The position numbers were made by a program, and so were the translations under genes. From assembly GCA_022836615.1 (NCBI GenBank), contig MU405444.1:1-30278 (forward strand): 30,278 nt of DNA. Reading direction: 5' to 3'. The notes beneath the pieces were generated by a model. That model searched no databases and was not told where the DNA came from. It saw nothing but the letters and a program-made list of their open reading frames with translations. This document shows, in pieces, positions 1 through 12,260 of the stretch (positions are counted from its first letter, which is position 1; every line of letters begins with the position of its first letter). This DNA comes from Annulohypoxylon bovei var. microspora. Its lineage: Eukaryota > Ascomycota > Sordariomycetes > Xylariales > Hypoxylaceae.

Positions 1-859
1 ATTAATACATTTATAAATTTAAAATGTTTAATATATTTAACATTTAATAAAAAATTTATATAATAAATAAAATTATTATATATATTTATTTAAAAGAAAG
101 AATTAAAATTAATTAAAAATAAGGAATTTTATATAATTAATACGTTTATATATGTAAAAATTAATATAAACGATAAAAAAAAACGAATATAAGGTTATAT
201 TATCCCGGATTTTACGTTTTTTTTAATATTAAAAAAATTATAAATGAAATAAAACAACGTTATTTATAAAATGAAAAGGAAATTAATTAAAATAAGTTTA
301 AAAAAATATGGTTTAATAATATATAAAAAAGGTTAAAATATTATTTAAATATTTTATAATGTTAAAATAAAGTGTTTATAAATTAAAAAAGTTAAATATG
401 TAATAAAAAATATATTCTTAATATTTATAACTTAAGAAAAAAAATGTTAATATAAAAAAAACGACGAAAACGTTTAAGTTTTTAATGTTATTATATAAAA
501 TATTAATATTATATTAAAAAAAAAAAAGCTTATAATTAATTAAATTTAAAAAACGTTATTTAATAAATTAAAGGATTAAGTTAAAATTTTTTTAAATAAT
601 AAAAATATAACGTTATTATTATTAAAATTAAGGTTAAATATCGAAGTTAATTTATAAAAAAACGATTAAAGTAAAAAAAAAAAAATTTTATAAAAGCTTT
701 TATATAACATGTTAAAAAAAAAACTTTTAATGTTATAAAAAACTTTAATAAGCTTATTAAATAAAAGGTAAATTAAGGTTAATAATTTATTAAAAAAAAT
801 ATCGGTATTATTTATAAAAAAATTAAAAAATAACTTTTAATTTTATATAAATTATAAAG

Positions 860-1500
860 TTTTTAACGTTATTTTAACACGTAATTATTACCCGTTATTA
901 TTAATTAAAGAAATCTTATAATTTTTTTATAAAATTAAATGGTTAATTAAAATTAATGTTAAAATTATATTTTATAAGTTATAAATAAATAAAAAAAATA
1001 AATAAAAAATCGTTTTTTATATTTAATTTAAAACTTTTAAATAATTAATTATATTTTTTAAGTTATATGGGGCGTTAATGGCGTTTTAATATTATATTAA
1101 TAAAATTTTATTTAATTTTTTAAATAATTATTATTTAATATATATAAATAATGTAATAATTTATTTAAATAAGTTTTATAAAAATTATATAAATAAAATT
1201 AAAACGGTATTAAAACGTTTTAATAACATTGGTTTAAAATTAAACTTTTTTAAATACTTTTTTACCGTAAAGGAAATTAAATATTTAAGTTTTATTATTA
1301 TAATAAAAAAAAAGATTAAAATAAACTTTAATAAAATTATAACCATTAAAAGGTAAAAATTATTTATGAACGTATAAAGAGTTTATAATTTCTTAAAGTT
1401 TATAAACTTTTATAAAATGTTTATTAAAGGATTTAATAAATTAATTGCTTTTTTAATTATTTTAATAAAAAAAAAACCTTTTTTAAATAAAGGTAAAAAA
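860..1500 (+). pseudogene. Reverse transcriptase remnant of element A1
   Basis: Translating the + strand gives a Ty3/gypsy reverse transcriptase pattern interrupted by stops. The YIDD-type box is preserved as YINNVIIY (1141-1164), with both catalytic Asp codons changed to Asn (AAT). Downstream are KYLSFII-like and NFLKFINFYK-like blocks, which match the palm-thumb and connection segments of gypsy RT. It cannot be functional. The same segment occurs on the - strand at 8119-8466, where a longer open stretch survives. Confidence 0.85.
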
Positions 1501-3703
1501 TAAACGTGGCGTTCGAAAAATTAAAATATTTATTTATTATTATACCGATTTTAATTTATTAAAACCTTAATTAAGAAATGTATTTAAAAGTGGATTACTT
1601 AAAATAAATTTTAAAAGCTTGCTTTTTATAAAAAAATTATAATGAAATATTAAAGCTTGTAATTTATTATTTAATAAAATTATTATTAATTAAATGTAAT
1701 TACGAAATATATAATAAAAAGCTTTTAATAATCGTTAAATTAATAAAAATATAATAAAAAAAGTTATGAAAAATGGTTAAATTTTTTATAATTTTTATAA
1801 ATTATAAGAACTTAAAATATTTTATAATTATTTATAAATTAAATGAACGTTAAATACGTTAAAAATAAACTTTATCGGGATTTAATTTTATTATAAAATA
1901 TTAAATTAACAAGGAAATAAAATGACTCGATGTTTTATTAAAATAAGGTTAAAATATTTTAATAAATTAAAAAAATAAAAAGGTAATAAATTATATATAA
2001 CGTTTATTTAAATAAAAATAATTACCTTTAATAAAAACGATGATAATAAATATTTAAATATTTTTAATAAATGTTATTAAAATGTTAAAAAAAGGGGTAA
2101 TATTAAATTAAAGCTTTATAATTATATTTACCGGAAAAAAATTTTTTTATAATAAAGATTTATAAGTTTTATAAAATTAAAAAATTATTAAAAATATAAA
2201 TTTTAAAACGATTTATAAAATTATTAATAAAAGTAATTATTATTTTTTATTAACTTTTAAAAATTATAAGGTTTTAATTATTAAATATAACTTAAATAAT
2301 AAAAGAATCGTATCGTTTAAAAAACGAACGTAAATATTAAATTAAAAGCTTTTTAAAATAATTATAATTTAAAATGTTTATAATTCCCACGTTATAAACC
2401 ATTTAAAAAAAAATAATATTATCGTAATTACTTTAAAATCTTTTTATTAATTAATTATAAAATAAAATATATAAAAATTTTATAAAAATTACGATATTTA
2501 TAACCGAATTCACGTTTAACGAACTTAATAAAAAAGGTTATTAAAACTTTTATTCATTTTTAATTATTATTTTTTAAAATTATCCATTAATTTCATAATA
2601 AAAATATTAATAAAAAAAAAAAAACCTTTAATATTTAATAATAATTATTTATTAATTATTAAAATAAATTTTATTAAAAGCGATAAATACCATAAAAATT
2701 AAAACATATACCACAAGGTTTATATACACCCACATTAAATATCACGGCTTTTTTATAACGATAATATTAAATCGAAGAAATAATTAAACGAACATATTTT
2801 AAATAAAACTTTATAAATTAATAAAAGTGGTATAACGTTTATCCATTACTTTTAATTTAAAAATTAATAAATTCATAAAAAAGATAAATTAAAAAATATA
2901 AACATATTTATAATATTTCTTAATTTACGTATAATTTAATTAATTAAAAATATTACTTATAATAATAATAATAATTAATAATTAAAACATAATAATTAAA
3001 TTAAACCTTTTTTATATAACACATAAATACCACGTACATTTAATCGAATAAATCGTTAATAAAGCTTTAAATAAATCATTTAAAAAATAACGGGTTATGA
3101 ATTTTATAATTAAAATTAAAAAAGTTAATAAATACGCTTAAATTATTATAATTATAATTTAAAAACATATAAAACGTATAATAAATTAATTTTAATTAAA
3201 AAACCTTAAATATAAAATAAATAATAAAATTTAATTAAATTTAAAAAATATTATAACATTATAATTTAAAAAAAAACTTTCTTAATTACATATAAAATAT
3301 AAAGTAATTAAAGTAATTAACCCCCATATGATAAAATTAAATATATTTACGAAAATTTAATTATAATTTTACATTAAATTACTTAAATTAATAACCATAA
3401 ACTTATTATTATTTTAAATATAAAACGACGTTTAATTATTACCTTTTATTAATTAAAATAATAAAAACCTTAAATACATTATCGAAAAAATCTTACGATT
3501 AAAAAATAAATGTAAAAAACAAGGCGTACGTAAAATAATATTAATTAAATAAAAAAGTTATATAAAGTTAACGTAAAAGCCTTAAGAAAAATTAAAAAAT
3601 ACGGAAACTTTAGAAATATTTTACCAACGATTCGAAATAAAAAACGAAGTAAATAAAGAAACCCTCGTAATTATAAGCCTTAAAAAACAAAAAAAAAAGG
3701 TAT

Positions 3704-4015
3704 TATTACGGGTTAAAAACTTAGAAAATTAATTAAAATAAAGATTAACACGAGCTTACATTATGGTTATAAACGTAATAAACATAAATCTTTATAATAA
3801 AATTATTAATAACTTTAAATAAATCGTAAAAATTATTAAAACACGTATAAAAGGAATTTCCACGTTAATTAACTTAATTTATACTTTTAAATATAAATAT
3901 TATAACCTTAAAAATAAAGGGTTATTATTTTTCTTTTTTTTTTTCATTAATAAAAATAATTTTATTTTTAACCTTATATAACATAAGTTTACCGTTGCTT
4001 ATAAAAACCGTTACA
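3704..4015 (+). repeat. 3' LTR of element A1 (312 bp)
   Basis: This 312-bp block starts TATTACGGG (TGTTACGGG before mutation) and ends CCGTTACA. It recurs in reverse complement at 5591-5899 and 10947-11258. A purine-rich tract lies just before it (about 3687-3700), as expected for the polypurine tract. It follows the chromodomain remnant directly, so it is the 3' LTR. The 5' LTR of this copy is outside the window. Confidence 0.88.
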
Positions 4016-5590
4016 TTTTTAAAGCTTTTTTATAATTAAATAAATTAAAAAATTAACATTTAATAACTTTTTTTTTTAAAATAATAATTTTTTTAAAATA
4101 TAATTATTTTATTTATAATAAAAAGTTTTTTATTATTATAACGATAACGAAACTTTAAGAATATATGTTTATTTCATTAAATAATAAATTTAATATATTT
4201 ATAAATTATTAAATATTATAATATTTTATTATTAAAAAAATATTAAACTTTTATTAAATTAATTAAAATGAATATTTATTTTAATTTAATTACGAATTAT
4301 ATTATTATTTAAAAAAAGAAAATATAATAATTAATGTTTTATTTTAAAAAATAATTAATTTAATTATTTAAAAAATAATTAAAGAATATAATTAATTTAT
4401 TATTTTATTATTCTTTTTAATATTTTATAATAAAATAAATTTCTTATAATTTTTAATTAATAAACCTTTAATAAATTTATTATTTTTTAACCTTTAATGC
4501 ATTTTAATTATAATAAAAGTTTTTAAAAAAGAATTATTTTAAAGTATTAAATTAATTAACATTATTTTAATAATTAATTAAAATGTTATTAAATTAAAAG
4601 CGTAACGTAAACGGGTTAAAAAAAAAGAAAATAAATACGTTTTATAAAATGAATTATTATTTTTAAAAGAAAGGTTAATGATTTTAAATAACGGAAAGTT
4701 TTATATTAAATTATATAATGAGTTTTATTATTTTTTAAATCGAACGCATTTAAATTAAAATAAAATATATGTAATAATATTAAAAAGGTATTTATAATTT
4801 AATATAAAAACGTTTATAAATCGTTATTATGTTTATTATAAATAATGTTAAAAAAATTAAAACCTTAAAATTAAATTAATAAACTTATTTTAAGCATTTT
4901 TTATTAACGAATAAATATAATAATATATTTCGATAAATTTTAAGTTTATACTTTTTAATTATAAAAGATTTAATTTAATTTTAATAATCGTTAATTAATT
5001 AAATAAAAAACCTTTTTTATTATTTACGTATAAAATTTATATCGTTATGTAATTTATAAATTTATATTATAAGCACGTTTAACGTATTTATAAAACTTTT
5101 AAAATAATTACATTTAATAAAAGTTTTTAATTTATGGTTATTTTTTTAAATAAATTAATTAAATTCATTAAAATAAACCTTCGTAAATTAATAACGGAAC
5201 ATTTGTAATTTAATAATTAAATAAAAAATTTTAATTAATTTATTTAAATAAAATTACAATTTTTTATAAATTATTTTTAAAATAATTAATCGGAAATATT
5301 ACTTTATTTGGATTTTACGTATATTACTTAACCACATTCGAATATAAAGCTTTTTTTTATAAAAGTAAAAATAAAATTTATTTCGAAAATAATTTTTAAT
5401 TAATAAACTTATACTTGTAAATTTAAAACTTTTTAAAAAAAGTTTAATTATATTATTATTTAATTATTAATGAAATGTTAAACTTTTATTATATAATAAG
5501 CTTATAAAAACCTTTTATTAATATAAAATTATTAAAGCGAATAAATTAATAAAAAAAAATAATTAATAAATTAAATAATAAACGATTAAA
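4016..5590 (+). mobile_element. Element B1 (Ty3/gypsy family B), RNase H-integrase segment between A1 and A2
   Basis: This stretch is the reverse complement of 16222 down to about 14648 in the complete copy B2, so it is the middle part of a second gypsy family. It is bounded on the left by the A1 LTR and on the right by the A2 LTR, both of which inserted into it. Its last five bases (TTAAA) are the target-site duplication of A2 and recur at 11259-11263, where B1 resumes. Integrase-like text is readable on the + strand at about 4590-5300. The 5' part of B1 (LTR, gag, protease, RT) must lie left of the window beyond A1. Confidence 0.88.
4590..5300 (+). pseudogene. Integrase remnant of element B1
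   Basis: The + strand translation reads as a Ty3/gypsy integrase core with many stops. A stretch around 4970-5200 has the order IVN-LNKKPFLLFTYK, then KTFKIITFNKSF, then FLNKLIKFIKI. This fits the conserved 'VDRLTK', 'SDRG' and following helix of the retroviral-type integrase core after G-to-A and C-to-T changes. No open frame survives. The same region is present in B2 on the - strand at about 14,900-15,700. Confidence 0.75.
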
Positions 5591-5899
5591 TGTAACGGTT
5601 TTTATAAGTAATAATAAACTTATATTATATAAAATTAAAAATGAAGTTATTTTCATTAATAAAAAAAAAAAAAAGTAATAACTTTTTGTTTTTAAGGTTA
5701 TAATATTTATATTTAAAAATATAAATTAAATTAATTAACGTGGAAACCTTTTTTATATATATTTTAATAATTTCCACGATTTATTTAAAGTTATTAATAA
5801 TTTTATTATAAAAACTTACATTTATTACATTTATAACCATAATATAAGTTTACATTAATTTTTATTTTAATTAATTTTCCAAGTTTTTAATTTATAATA
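5591..5899 (-). repeat. 3' LTR of element A2 (309 bp)
   Basis: Reverse complement of the A1 LTR and direct repeat of 10947-11258. It keeps the terminal TG on the + strand at 5591 (CA in element sense), while the other end reads TATTATAAA where the ancestral sequence was TGTTACGGG. In the parts I compared by eye, differences from the 5' LTR are almost all C/T or G/A transitions. Confidence 0.9.
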
Positions 5900-5959
5900 A
5901 TACTTTTTTCCCTCGTTTTTTAAGGCTTATAATCGCGAAAACTTCTTCGCTTACCCCAT

Positions 5960-6150
5960 TTCTTGCCTTAAATCGTTGGTAAAACGTTTTTAAAGCTTCC
6001 GTATTTTTTAATTCTTCCCGAGGTTTTTACGTCGGTTTTACGTAATTTTTTTATTTAATTAATATTATTTTATATACGCTTTGTCCTTTGTGTTTATTTT
6101 TCGATCGTAAGATTTTTTTAATAATATATTCAAGGTTTTTATTATTTTAA
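5960..6150 (-). pseudogene. Chromodomain-like integrase tail of element A2
   Basis: Reverse complement of the A1 block at about 3520-3650, where the + strand reads ILIK-*-KSY, then KP-*-EKLKN, then TLEIFYQRF. That spacing of an (I/L)VKW-like strand, a W-to-stop position and a closing helix fits the chromodomain carried at the integrase C-terminus of chromoviruses. This copy is less mutated than A1 and still contains runs such as GGCAAGAAATGGGG in element sense. Assignment is by pattern only. Confidence 0.6.
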
Positions 6151-8118
6151 TTAATAAAAAGTAATGGTTAAACGTTATTTTATATTTAAAATAATAATAA
6201 GTTTATAATTATTAATTTAAGTAATTTAATGTGGAATTATAATTAAATTCTCGTAAATACGTTTAATTTTATTATATAAGGGTTAATTATTTTAATTACC
6301 TTATATTTCACGTGTAATTAAGAAAGTTTTTTTTTAAGTTATAATATTATAATGTTTTTTAAGTTTAATTAAACTTTATCATTTACTTTATATTTAAGGT
6401 TTTTTAATTAAAATTAATTTATTATAGTTATATTTTATATGTTTTTAAATTATAATTATAATGGTTTAAATGTATTTATTAATTTTTTTAATTTTAATTA
6501 TAAAATCCATGGCCCGTTATTTTTTAAATGATTTATTTAAAACTTTATTAATAATTTATTTAATTAAATATATATAATATTTATACGTTATATAAAAAAG
6601 GTTTAATTTAATTATTATGTTTCGATTATTAATCGTTATTATTATTATAAATAACATTTTTAATTAATTGAATTATGCGTAAGTTAAGAAATATTATAAA
6701 TATACTTATACTTTTTAATTTATTTTTTTCGTGGATTTATTAATTTTTAAATTAAAAATAATAAATAAACGTTATATTATTTTTATTAATTCGCAAAGTT
6801 TTATCCAAAATACATTCGTTTAATTATTCCTTCGATTTAATATTACCGCCGTAAAAAAATTATAATACTTAATATAAATATATATAAGCTTTATGGTATA
6901 TGTTTTAACTTTTATAATATTTATTATTTTTAATAAAACTTATTTTAATAATTAATAAATGATTATTATTAAATATTAAAGGTCTTTTTTCTTTTTTATT
7001 AATATTTTTATTATGAAATTAATGGATAATTTTAAAAAGTAATAATCGGGGATAAATAAAAGTTTTAATAACTTTTTTCATTAAATTCGTTAAACATAAA
7101 TTTAACCGTAAATATCGTAATTTTTATAAAACTTTTATATATTTTATCCCATAATTAATTAATAAAAAAATTTTAAAACGATCGTAATAATATTATTTTT
7201 TTTTAAGTGGTTTATAATATAAAAATTATAAACATTTTAAATTATAACCGTTTTAAAAGGCTTTTAATTTGGTATTTACGTTTATTCTTTAAATAATATA
7301 ATTCTTTTATCGTTTAAACCACATTTAATGATTAAAATTTTATAATTTTTAAAAATTAACGGGAAATAATAATCGTTTTTATTAATAACCTTATAAATTA
7401 TTTTAAAATTTATATCTTTAACGACCTTTTAATTTTATAAGGTTTATAAATTTTCGTTATAAAAGATTTTTTTTTTAATGGGTATAATTACGAGGCTTTA
7501 ATTTAATATTACCCCCCTTTTTAACATTTTAATAATATTTATTAAAAACATTTAAATGTTTATCACCGTCGTTTTTATTAAGGGTAATCATTTTTATTTA
7601 AATAAACGTTATATATGGTTTATTATTTTTTTATTTTTTTAATTTATTAAGATATTTTAACCTCGTTTTAATAAAGCATCGGGTCGTTTTATTTTTTTAT
7701 CGGCCCGGTATTTTATAATGAAATTAAATTTTAATAAAATTTACCCCCAACGTATTTAACGTTCATTTAATTTACAAGTAATTATAAAATATTTTAAATT
7801 TTTATAATTTATAAAAATTATAAAAAGTTTAATTATTTTTTATAATTTCTTTTACCATATTTTTATTAACTTAATAATTATTAAAAACTTTTTATTATAT
7901 ATTTCGTAATTACATTTAATTAATAATAATTTTATTAAATAATAAATTATAAGTTTTAATATTTTATTATGATTTTTTTATAAAAAACAAGTTTTTAAAA
8001 CTTATTTTAAGTAATCCGTTTTTAAGTATGTTTTTTAATTAAAGTTTTAATGAATTAAAATCGGTGTAATAATAAATAAATGTTTTAATTTTTTAAACGC
8101 TGCGTTTATTTTTTACTT

Positions 8119-8466
8119 TTATTTGAAAAAAACCCTTTTTTTCATTAAAATAATTAAAAAGGTAATTAACTTATTAAATCCTTCGATAAACGTTTTATAA
8201 AAATTTACGAACTTTAAAAAGTTATAAATTTTTCGTATATTCATAAATAATTCCCACCTTTTAATAATTATAACCTTATTAAAATTTATTTTAATCCTTT
8301 TTTTTACCATAATAATAAAACCTAAGTATTTAATTTTTTTTATAATAAAAAAACACTTAAAAAAGTTTAACTTTAAATTAACGTTATTAAAGCGTTTTAA
8401 CACCGTTTTAACCTTATTTATATAATTTTTACGAAACCCGTTTAAATAAATTATTACATTATCCAT
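8119..8466 (-). pseudogene. Reverse transcriptase fragment of element A2, longest surviving frame
   Basis: A 115-codon open stretch on the - strand begins at the RT active site, MDNVIIYL (YxDD-type box with the second Asp changed to Asn, upstream Tyr codon preserved). It runs through KYLGFII and IRKIYNFLKFVNFYKTFIEGF, which are the expected blocks leading into the RT connection region. A family RT domain is much longer; upstream and downstream frames are closed by stops. It is a remnant, not a gene. The equivalent stretch in A1 (1141-1500) already contains stops. Confidence 0.85.
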
Positions 8467-9863
8467 ATATATTAAATAATAATTATTTAAAAAATCAAAT
8501 AAAGTTTTATTAATATAACGTTAAAACGCCGTTAACGCTTCGCATAACTTAAAAAATGTAATTAATTATTCGAAAGCTTCGAATCGGGTGCAAAAAACGG
8601 TTTTTCATTTATTTTTTTCTTTTATTTATAATTTATAAAATACAACTTTAATATTAACCTTAATTAACCACTTAGTTTTATAAAAAAATCATAAAGTTTT
8701 TTTAATTAATAATAACGAATAATAATCGCGTGTTAAAATAACATTAAAAGCTTTATAATCCATATAAAACCGGAAATCGCTTTTTAATTTTTTTATAAAT
8801 AATACCGATGCTTTTTTTAATAAATTATTAACTTTAATCCACCTTTTATTTAATAAACTTATTAAGGTTTTTCGTAATATTAAAAGTTTTTCTTTTAATA
8901 TACCATATAAAAACCTTTATAAAACTTTTTTTTTTTTATTTTAATTATTTTTTTATAAATTAACCTTAATATTTAATTTTAACTTTAATGGTGGTAATGT
9001 TATACCTTCGTTATTTAAGAAATCTTTAACCCGATTTTTTAATTTATTAAATAACATTTCTCGGATTTAATTAATCGTAAATTTTTCTTTTTTTTTTAAT
9101 GTAATATTAATATTTCGCATAATAACATTAAAAATTTAAACGTTTTCGTTATTTTTTTTATGTTAACGTTTTTTTTCTTAAGCCACGAATATTAAAAACA
9201 CATTTCTTATTATATATTTAATTTTTTTAATTTATAAACATTTTATTTTAACGTCGTAAAATATTTAAATGATGTTTTAATTTTTTTTATATATTATTAA
9301 ACCATGTTTTTTTAAACTTATTTTAATCGACCTTTTTTTCGCTTTATAAATAACATTATTTTATTTTATTTACGGTTTTCTTAATATTAAAAAAAACGTA
9401 AAATTTAAAATAATATAATTTTATATCCGTTTTTTTTTACCATTTATATTAATCTTTATATATATAAACATATTAATCGTATAAAATTCTTTATTTTTAA
9501 TTAATTTTAATTTTTTTTTAAATAAATATACGTAATAATTTTATTTATCGTATAAATCTTTTATTAAATGTTAAATATATTAAATATCTTAAATTTATAA
9601 ATATATTAATAAATTTTTATCCGTTTAATAAAGTTTTAATTAAAAAAAAATAATATACATTTTATTTAAAATTTCCTTAATATTTATAAATTTTAATATT
9701 AACCTTTAAACATAACTTCGCTTAAAAATTACTCGTTTTTTAAATATTTTAATAATTCGTGATTATTTTTAACATTTCGATTATTTTAAACTTTTATAAT
9801 GGCCACTTGTGGCGTACCGTTTCCGTTATTACGGTTTAATTAAAATACGACTTAAAATAATAA

Positions 9864-9905
9864 GTAAGCCATTGTAAAATGCTTTGTTTTCGTGTAACGG
9901 GCACA
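9864..9905 (-). pseudogene. Gag zinc-knuckle remnant of element A2
   Basis: The - strand codons read C-A-R-Y-T-K-T-K-H-F-T-M-A-Y. With Tyr in place of two Cys (TGC to TAC, a G-to-A change) this is exactly the CX2CX4HX4C spacing of a retroviral/retrotransposon nucleocapsid knuckle. It lies between the 5' LTR and the RT, where gag ends. The rest of gag (about 9,700-10,900) is too mutated to read. Confidence 0.75.
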
Positions 9906-10946
9906 TTTATTTTCTTTTTTAAATTTCTTAAACTTTTAATTTAATTTTTATTATACCTTTAATAAGTTATTATTACTTTAACGCAAGCCATTTATTTAAC
10001 TTATTATTATAATTATTATAATAATTAAAGTTATGTAATTTACCCCGCTTATAATTATATTTCCATTTTCGTTAAACTTTAATTTTTATTTTTAAATAAT
10101 TATTATATTAATAAAGTTAATAACTTTTTAATTAAATGCTCTTTTATATTAAATAATTATAAAATAATTATTTTTCTTTTTATAATTTAATATTTTTTTT
10201 ATTTTAATTATTATGTTATTAATTTTAATTATTTATTTATCGTAATTTTTTTTATTTAATTTTTTTATTATAAAAACATTTTTTAACTTATTATTTAACC
10301 CCATGTTAATATAATTAATTTTATTTTTTCCTTTTTAATATAATTTATTAATTAAAGTTAACTTATTTTCAAAGTTAATAAAAAAATCACCAAAGTATTA
10401 AAAAGCATTTTAACGCATTTTAATTAAATTTTAATAAATAATTTAAATCGATTATTTATTTTTAAATTTTTTAATTAAAATTTAAATAAAAGCTTAATTA
10501 TTATATTATTTATTAAACCTTTTTATATTAAACCATTATATTAAACGTTATTATTTTTTAATTAAAACCAAAAACATAATTTTTAAACATTTATTTTTCT
10601 CCGATTTAAAATATATTATATTTTTTAAAATAAAAAAATCTAATATAATTACGTATATTAAAAAATCCTTTTATTTATTAATTTAAATTAAACATTTATT
10701 TTTAATTAAAATCATTTCTTTAATTTCGTAAAATAAATCAAAACTGCTTAATAAGCTGGTTATAAAGCTATTAAAAAAGCTGTTAAAAAGTTTATATATA
10801 TTCGAATCGTATTAATAAAAAACGATAAATATTATAAAGTTTTAATCGTTTATCATTTAAAAAATATTTATATATTAAGTTATCGTTCGACGTAATAAAC
10901 GCTTTTTCGAAAACTTTTATTAATTAAAAAATAATTAATAAAAATA

Positions 10947-11258
10947 TATAATAATTCCCATAAATAACGGTAAACTTATATTATATAAAATTAAAAATAA
11001 AATTATTTTCATTAATAAAAAAAAAAGAAAAAAATAACAACCCTTCGTCCTTAAAGCTACGATATTTATATTTAAAAGTATAAATTAAATTAATTAACGT
11101 AAAAACCCCTTTTATACATGTTTTAATAATTTCCACAATCCACTTAAAATTATTAATAACTTCATTATAAAGACCCACATTTATCGCGTTTATAACCATA
11201 ATGTAAACTCGCGTTAATTTTTATTTTAATTAACTTTCCGGGTCTTCGACCCGTAACA
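10947..11258 (-). repeat. 5' LTR of element A2 (312 bp)
   Basis: Direct repeat of 5591-5899 and inverted copy of 3704-4015. The outer end keeps CA on the + strand at 11257-11258 (TG in element sense) and the sequence TGTTACGGGTCG. The inner end reads ATTATTATA where the other copies read ACCGTTACA, a pattern of transitions only. The TTAAA duplication follows at 11259-11263. An open stretch at 10981-11199 falls inside this LTR and is not a gene. Confidence 0.9.
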
Positions 11259-11263
11259 TTAAA

Positions 11264-12068
11264 TGTATATTTATAAAAGTAATTAATAAATAAATTACTT
11301 TTATAACGGTTTAAATTACCCGATAATAAGTTTTTTTAAAATATTAATAAAGCCCTATTATAACGTTTTTAAAATTAATTTACCTTTAAATATAAAAATT
11401 CATTAAATTTTAAACGTAAATTAATTAATTAAAACTTTAAATAATTTAATTTTAAAATAAATAATAAATCCCCCGTTTTTAATGGAAATTAATAAAAAAT
11501 AAAAATACGAAATATTTAAAATATTAAACTTTAAGTTTTTTAAAAAAAAGCTTTAATATAAAATAAATTAAATAAATTATAACCTTAACTTAACGTAATA
11601 CCTTTTTAAGGATTTTTTTAACGCGTTAATTAAAATAAAAAACTTTTATAATTTATATTTTAAAGCCATTAATCCCTCGGTTAAATTTTAATAATGGATT
11701 AAAATTACCACGGAAAATAAAATATTAAAAGTAATAAATAAAAATAATTTACTTACCGTAAAAAAAAAGGAAATTAAAAAAATAAACCATAAACACATTA
11801 ATAAATAATTAATTTTTTTTATAAATTAAATTTTTTTTTAAAAGGAAAAATTATATAACAACGTTTAATTACCGTTATTTTTAAAATATATTAATAAAAT
11901 AATTAATTAATGTTTTAATTATAAGATTAATATATAAAAACTTTTCAAAGGAAATTATTTCATGATTTTTTTTTTTTAACTTTTTATTTTAAATATTTTC
12001 GTTAATAAAATACGTAATCCCGTCGTTACATAAGCTTTATTTTAATTTAAAACCTACTCGCCGTGATA
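11264..12068 (+). mobile_element. Element B1, 3' segment including its 3' LTR
   Basis: Continuation of B1 after the A2 insertion. It matches the reverse complement of B2 from about 14,647 down to 13,844. Joined to 4016-5590 it makes 2380 bp, against 2379 bp for the same span in B2 (13844-16222), so nothing sizeable has been lost. It ends with the 3' LTR at 11854-12068, preceded by the purine tract AAAAGGAAAAA (about 11840-11850). Beyond 12068 similarity to B2 stops. Confidence 0.88.
11854..12068 (+). repeat. 3' LTR of element B1 (215 bp)
   Basis: Starts TATAACAACG and ends CGCCGTGATA. It is the inverted counterpart of the two B2 LTRs (13844-14059 and 19933-20146). The best-preserved end of the three, TACTCGCCGTGATA, shows what the other two looked like before transitions. 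Confidence 0.83.
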
Positions 12069-12208
12069 ATTTAAATGTTTTAAAAATGTTAAATTAATTT
12101 TATTATTTTATTATTAATTTATAATTAAAAATTCATATAATAATAATAAAATTTAATATAAAATAAAAAAAATAATTATATTAAATTATAAATTCATTAT
12201 ATACATAT
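12069..12208. other. AT-rich stretch between B1 LTR and the TIR element, origin not identified
   Basis: About 140 bp of A/T with almost no other bases and no readable coding pattern. It is the host sequence into which the TIR element at 12217 inserted, and it continues at 12966. I see no repeat partner for it in the window. Confidence 0.5.
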
Positions 12209-12216
12209 ATATAATA

Positions 12217-12260
12217 GAGCGTTGTTATCCGGGCTATGTCCTTTTTGTTATCCGGGCTAT
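12217..12260 (+). repeat. Left terminal inverted repeat of the MITE-like element
   Basis: 44 bp, identical in reverse complement to 12914-12957. It contains two copies of GTTATCCGGGCTAT (12224-12237 and 12247-12260). Such subterminal repeats are often transposase-binding sites. Confidence 0.9.

Larger units (their letters stand above)
1..4015 (+). mobile_element. Ty3/gypsy chromovirus-type retrotransposon A1, RIP-degraded, left end outside window
   Basis: Degraded LTR retrotransposon read on the + strand. In order it holds reverse transcriptase (about 860-1500, active-site remnant YINNVIIY at 1141-1164), an RNase H/integrase zone (about 1500-3000), a chromodomain-like integrase tail (about 3520-3640, ending in a TLEIFYQRF-like string) and the 3' LTR (3704-4015). 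Every domain is broken by stops, mostly TAA or TAG where Trp or Gln is expected, and Asp is replaced by Asn, as C-to-T/G-to-A mutation produces. Base 1 matches about base 9607 of A2 in reverse complement, so A1 is the same family and its gag and 5' LTR lie off the left edge. It sits inside element B1: the bases after the LTR (TTTTT at 4016-4020) correspond to TCTTT at 16218-16222 of B2. Confidence 0.9.
5591..11258 (-). mobile_element. Complete Ty3/gypsy chromovirus-type retrotransposon A2, RIP-degraded (5668 bp)
   Basis: Full-length LTR retrotransposon on the - strand. It has a 5' LTR (10947-11258), a gag zone with a zinc-knuckle remnant (9864-9905), RT (about 8100-8750), an RNase H/integrase zone (about 6300-8000), a chromodomain-like tail (about 5960-6150), a polypurine tract (GAGGGAAAAAAG in the - sense, about 5903-5914) and a 3' LTR (5591-5899). 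The 5-bp target-site duplication TTAAA is exact at 5586-5590 and 11259-11263. Element B1 continues on both sides, so A2 inserted into B1. All domains carry stops and Asp-to-Asn or Cys-to-Tyr changes typical of RIP. A2 and A1 lie head-to-head as two arms of about 4 kb. Confidence 0.93.

Noticed and set aside
10981..11199. 72-codon open stretch on the - strand
   Set aside because: It lies wholly inside the 5' LTR of element A2 and recurs in the other two LTR copies (3704-4015 and 5591-5899); open by chance in A/T-rich DNA.
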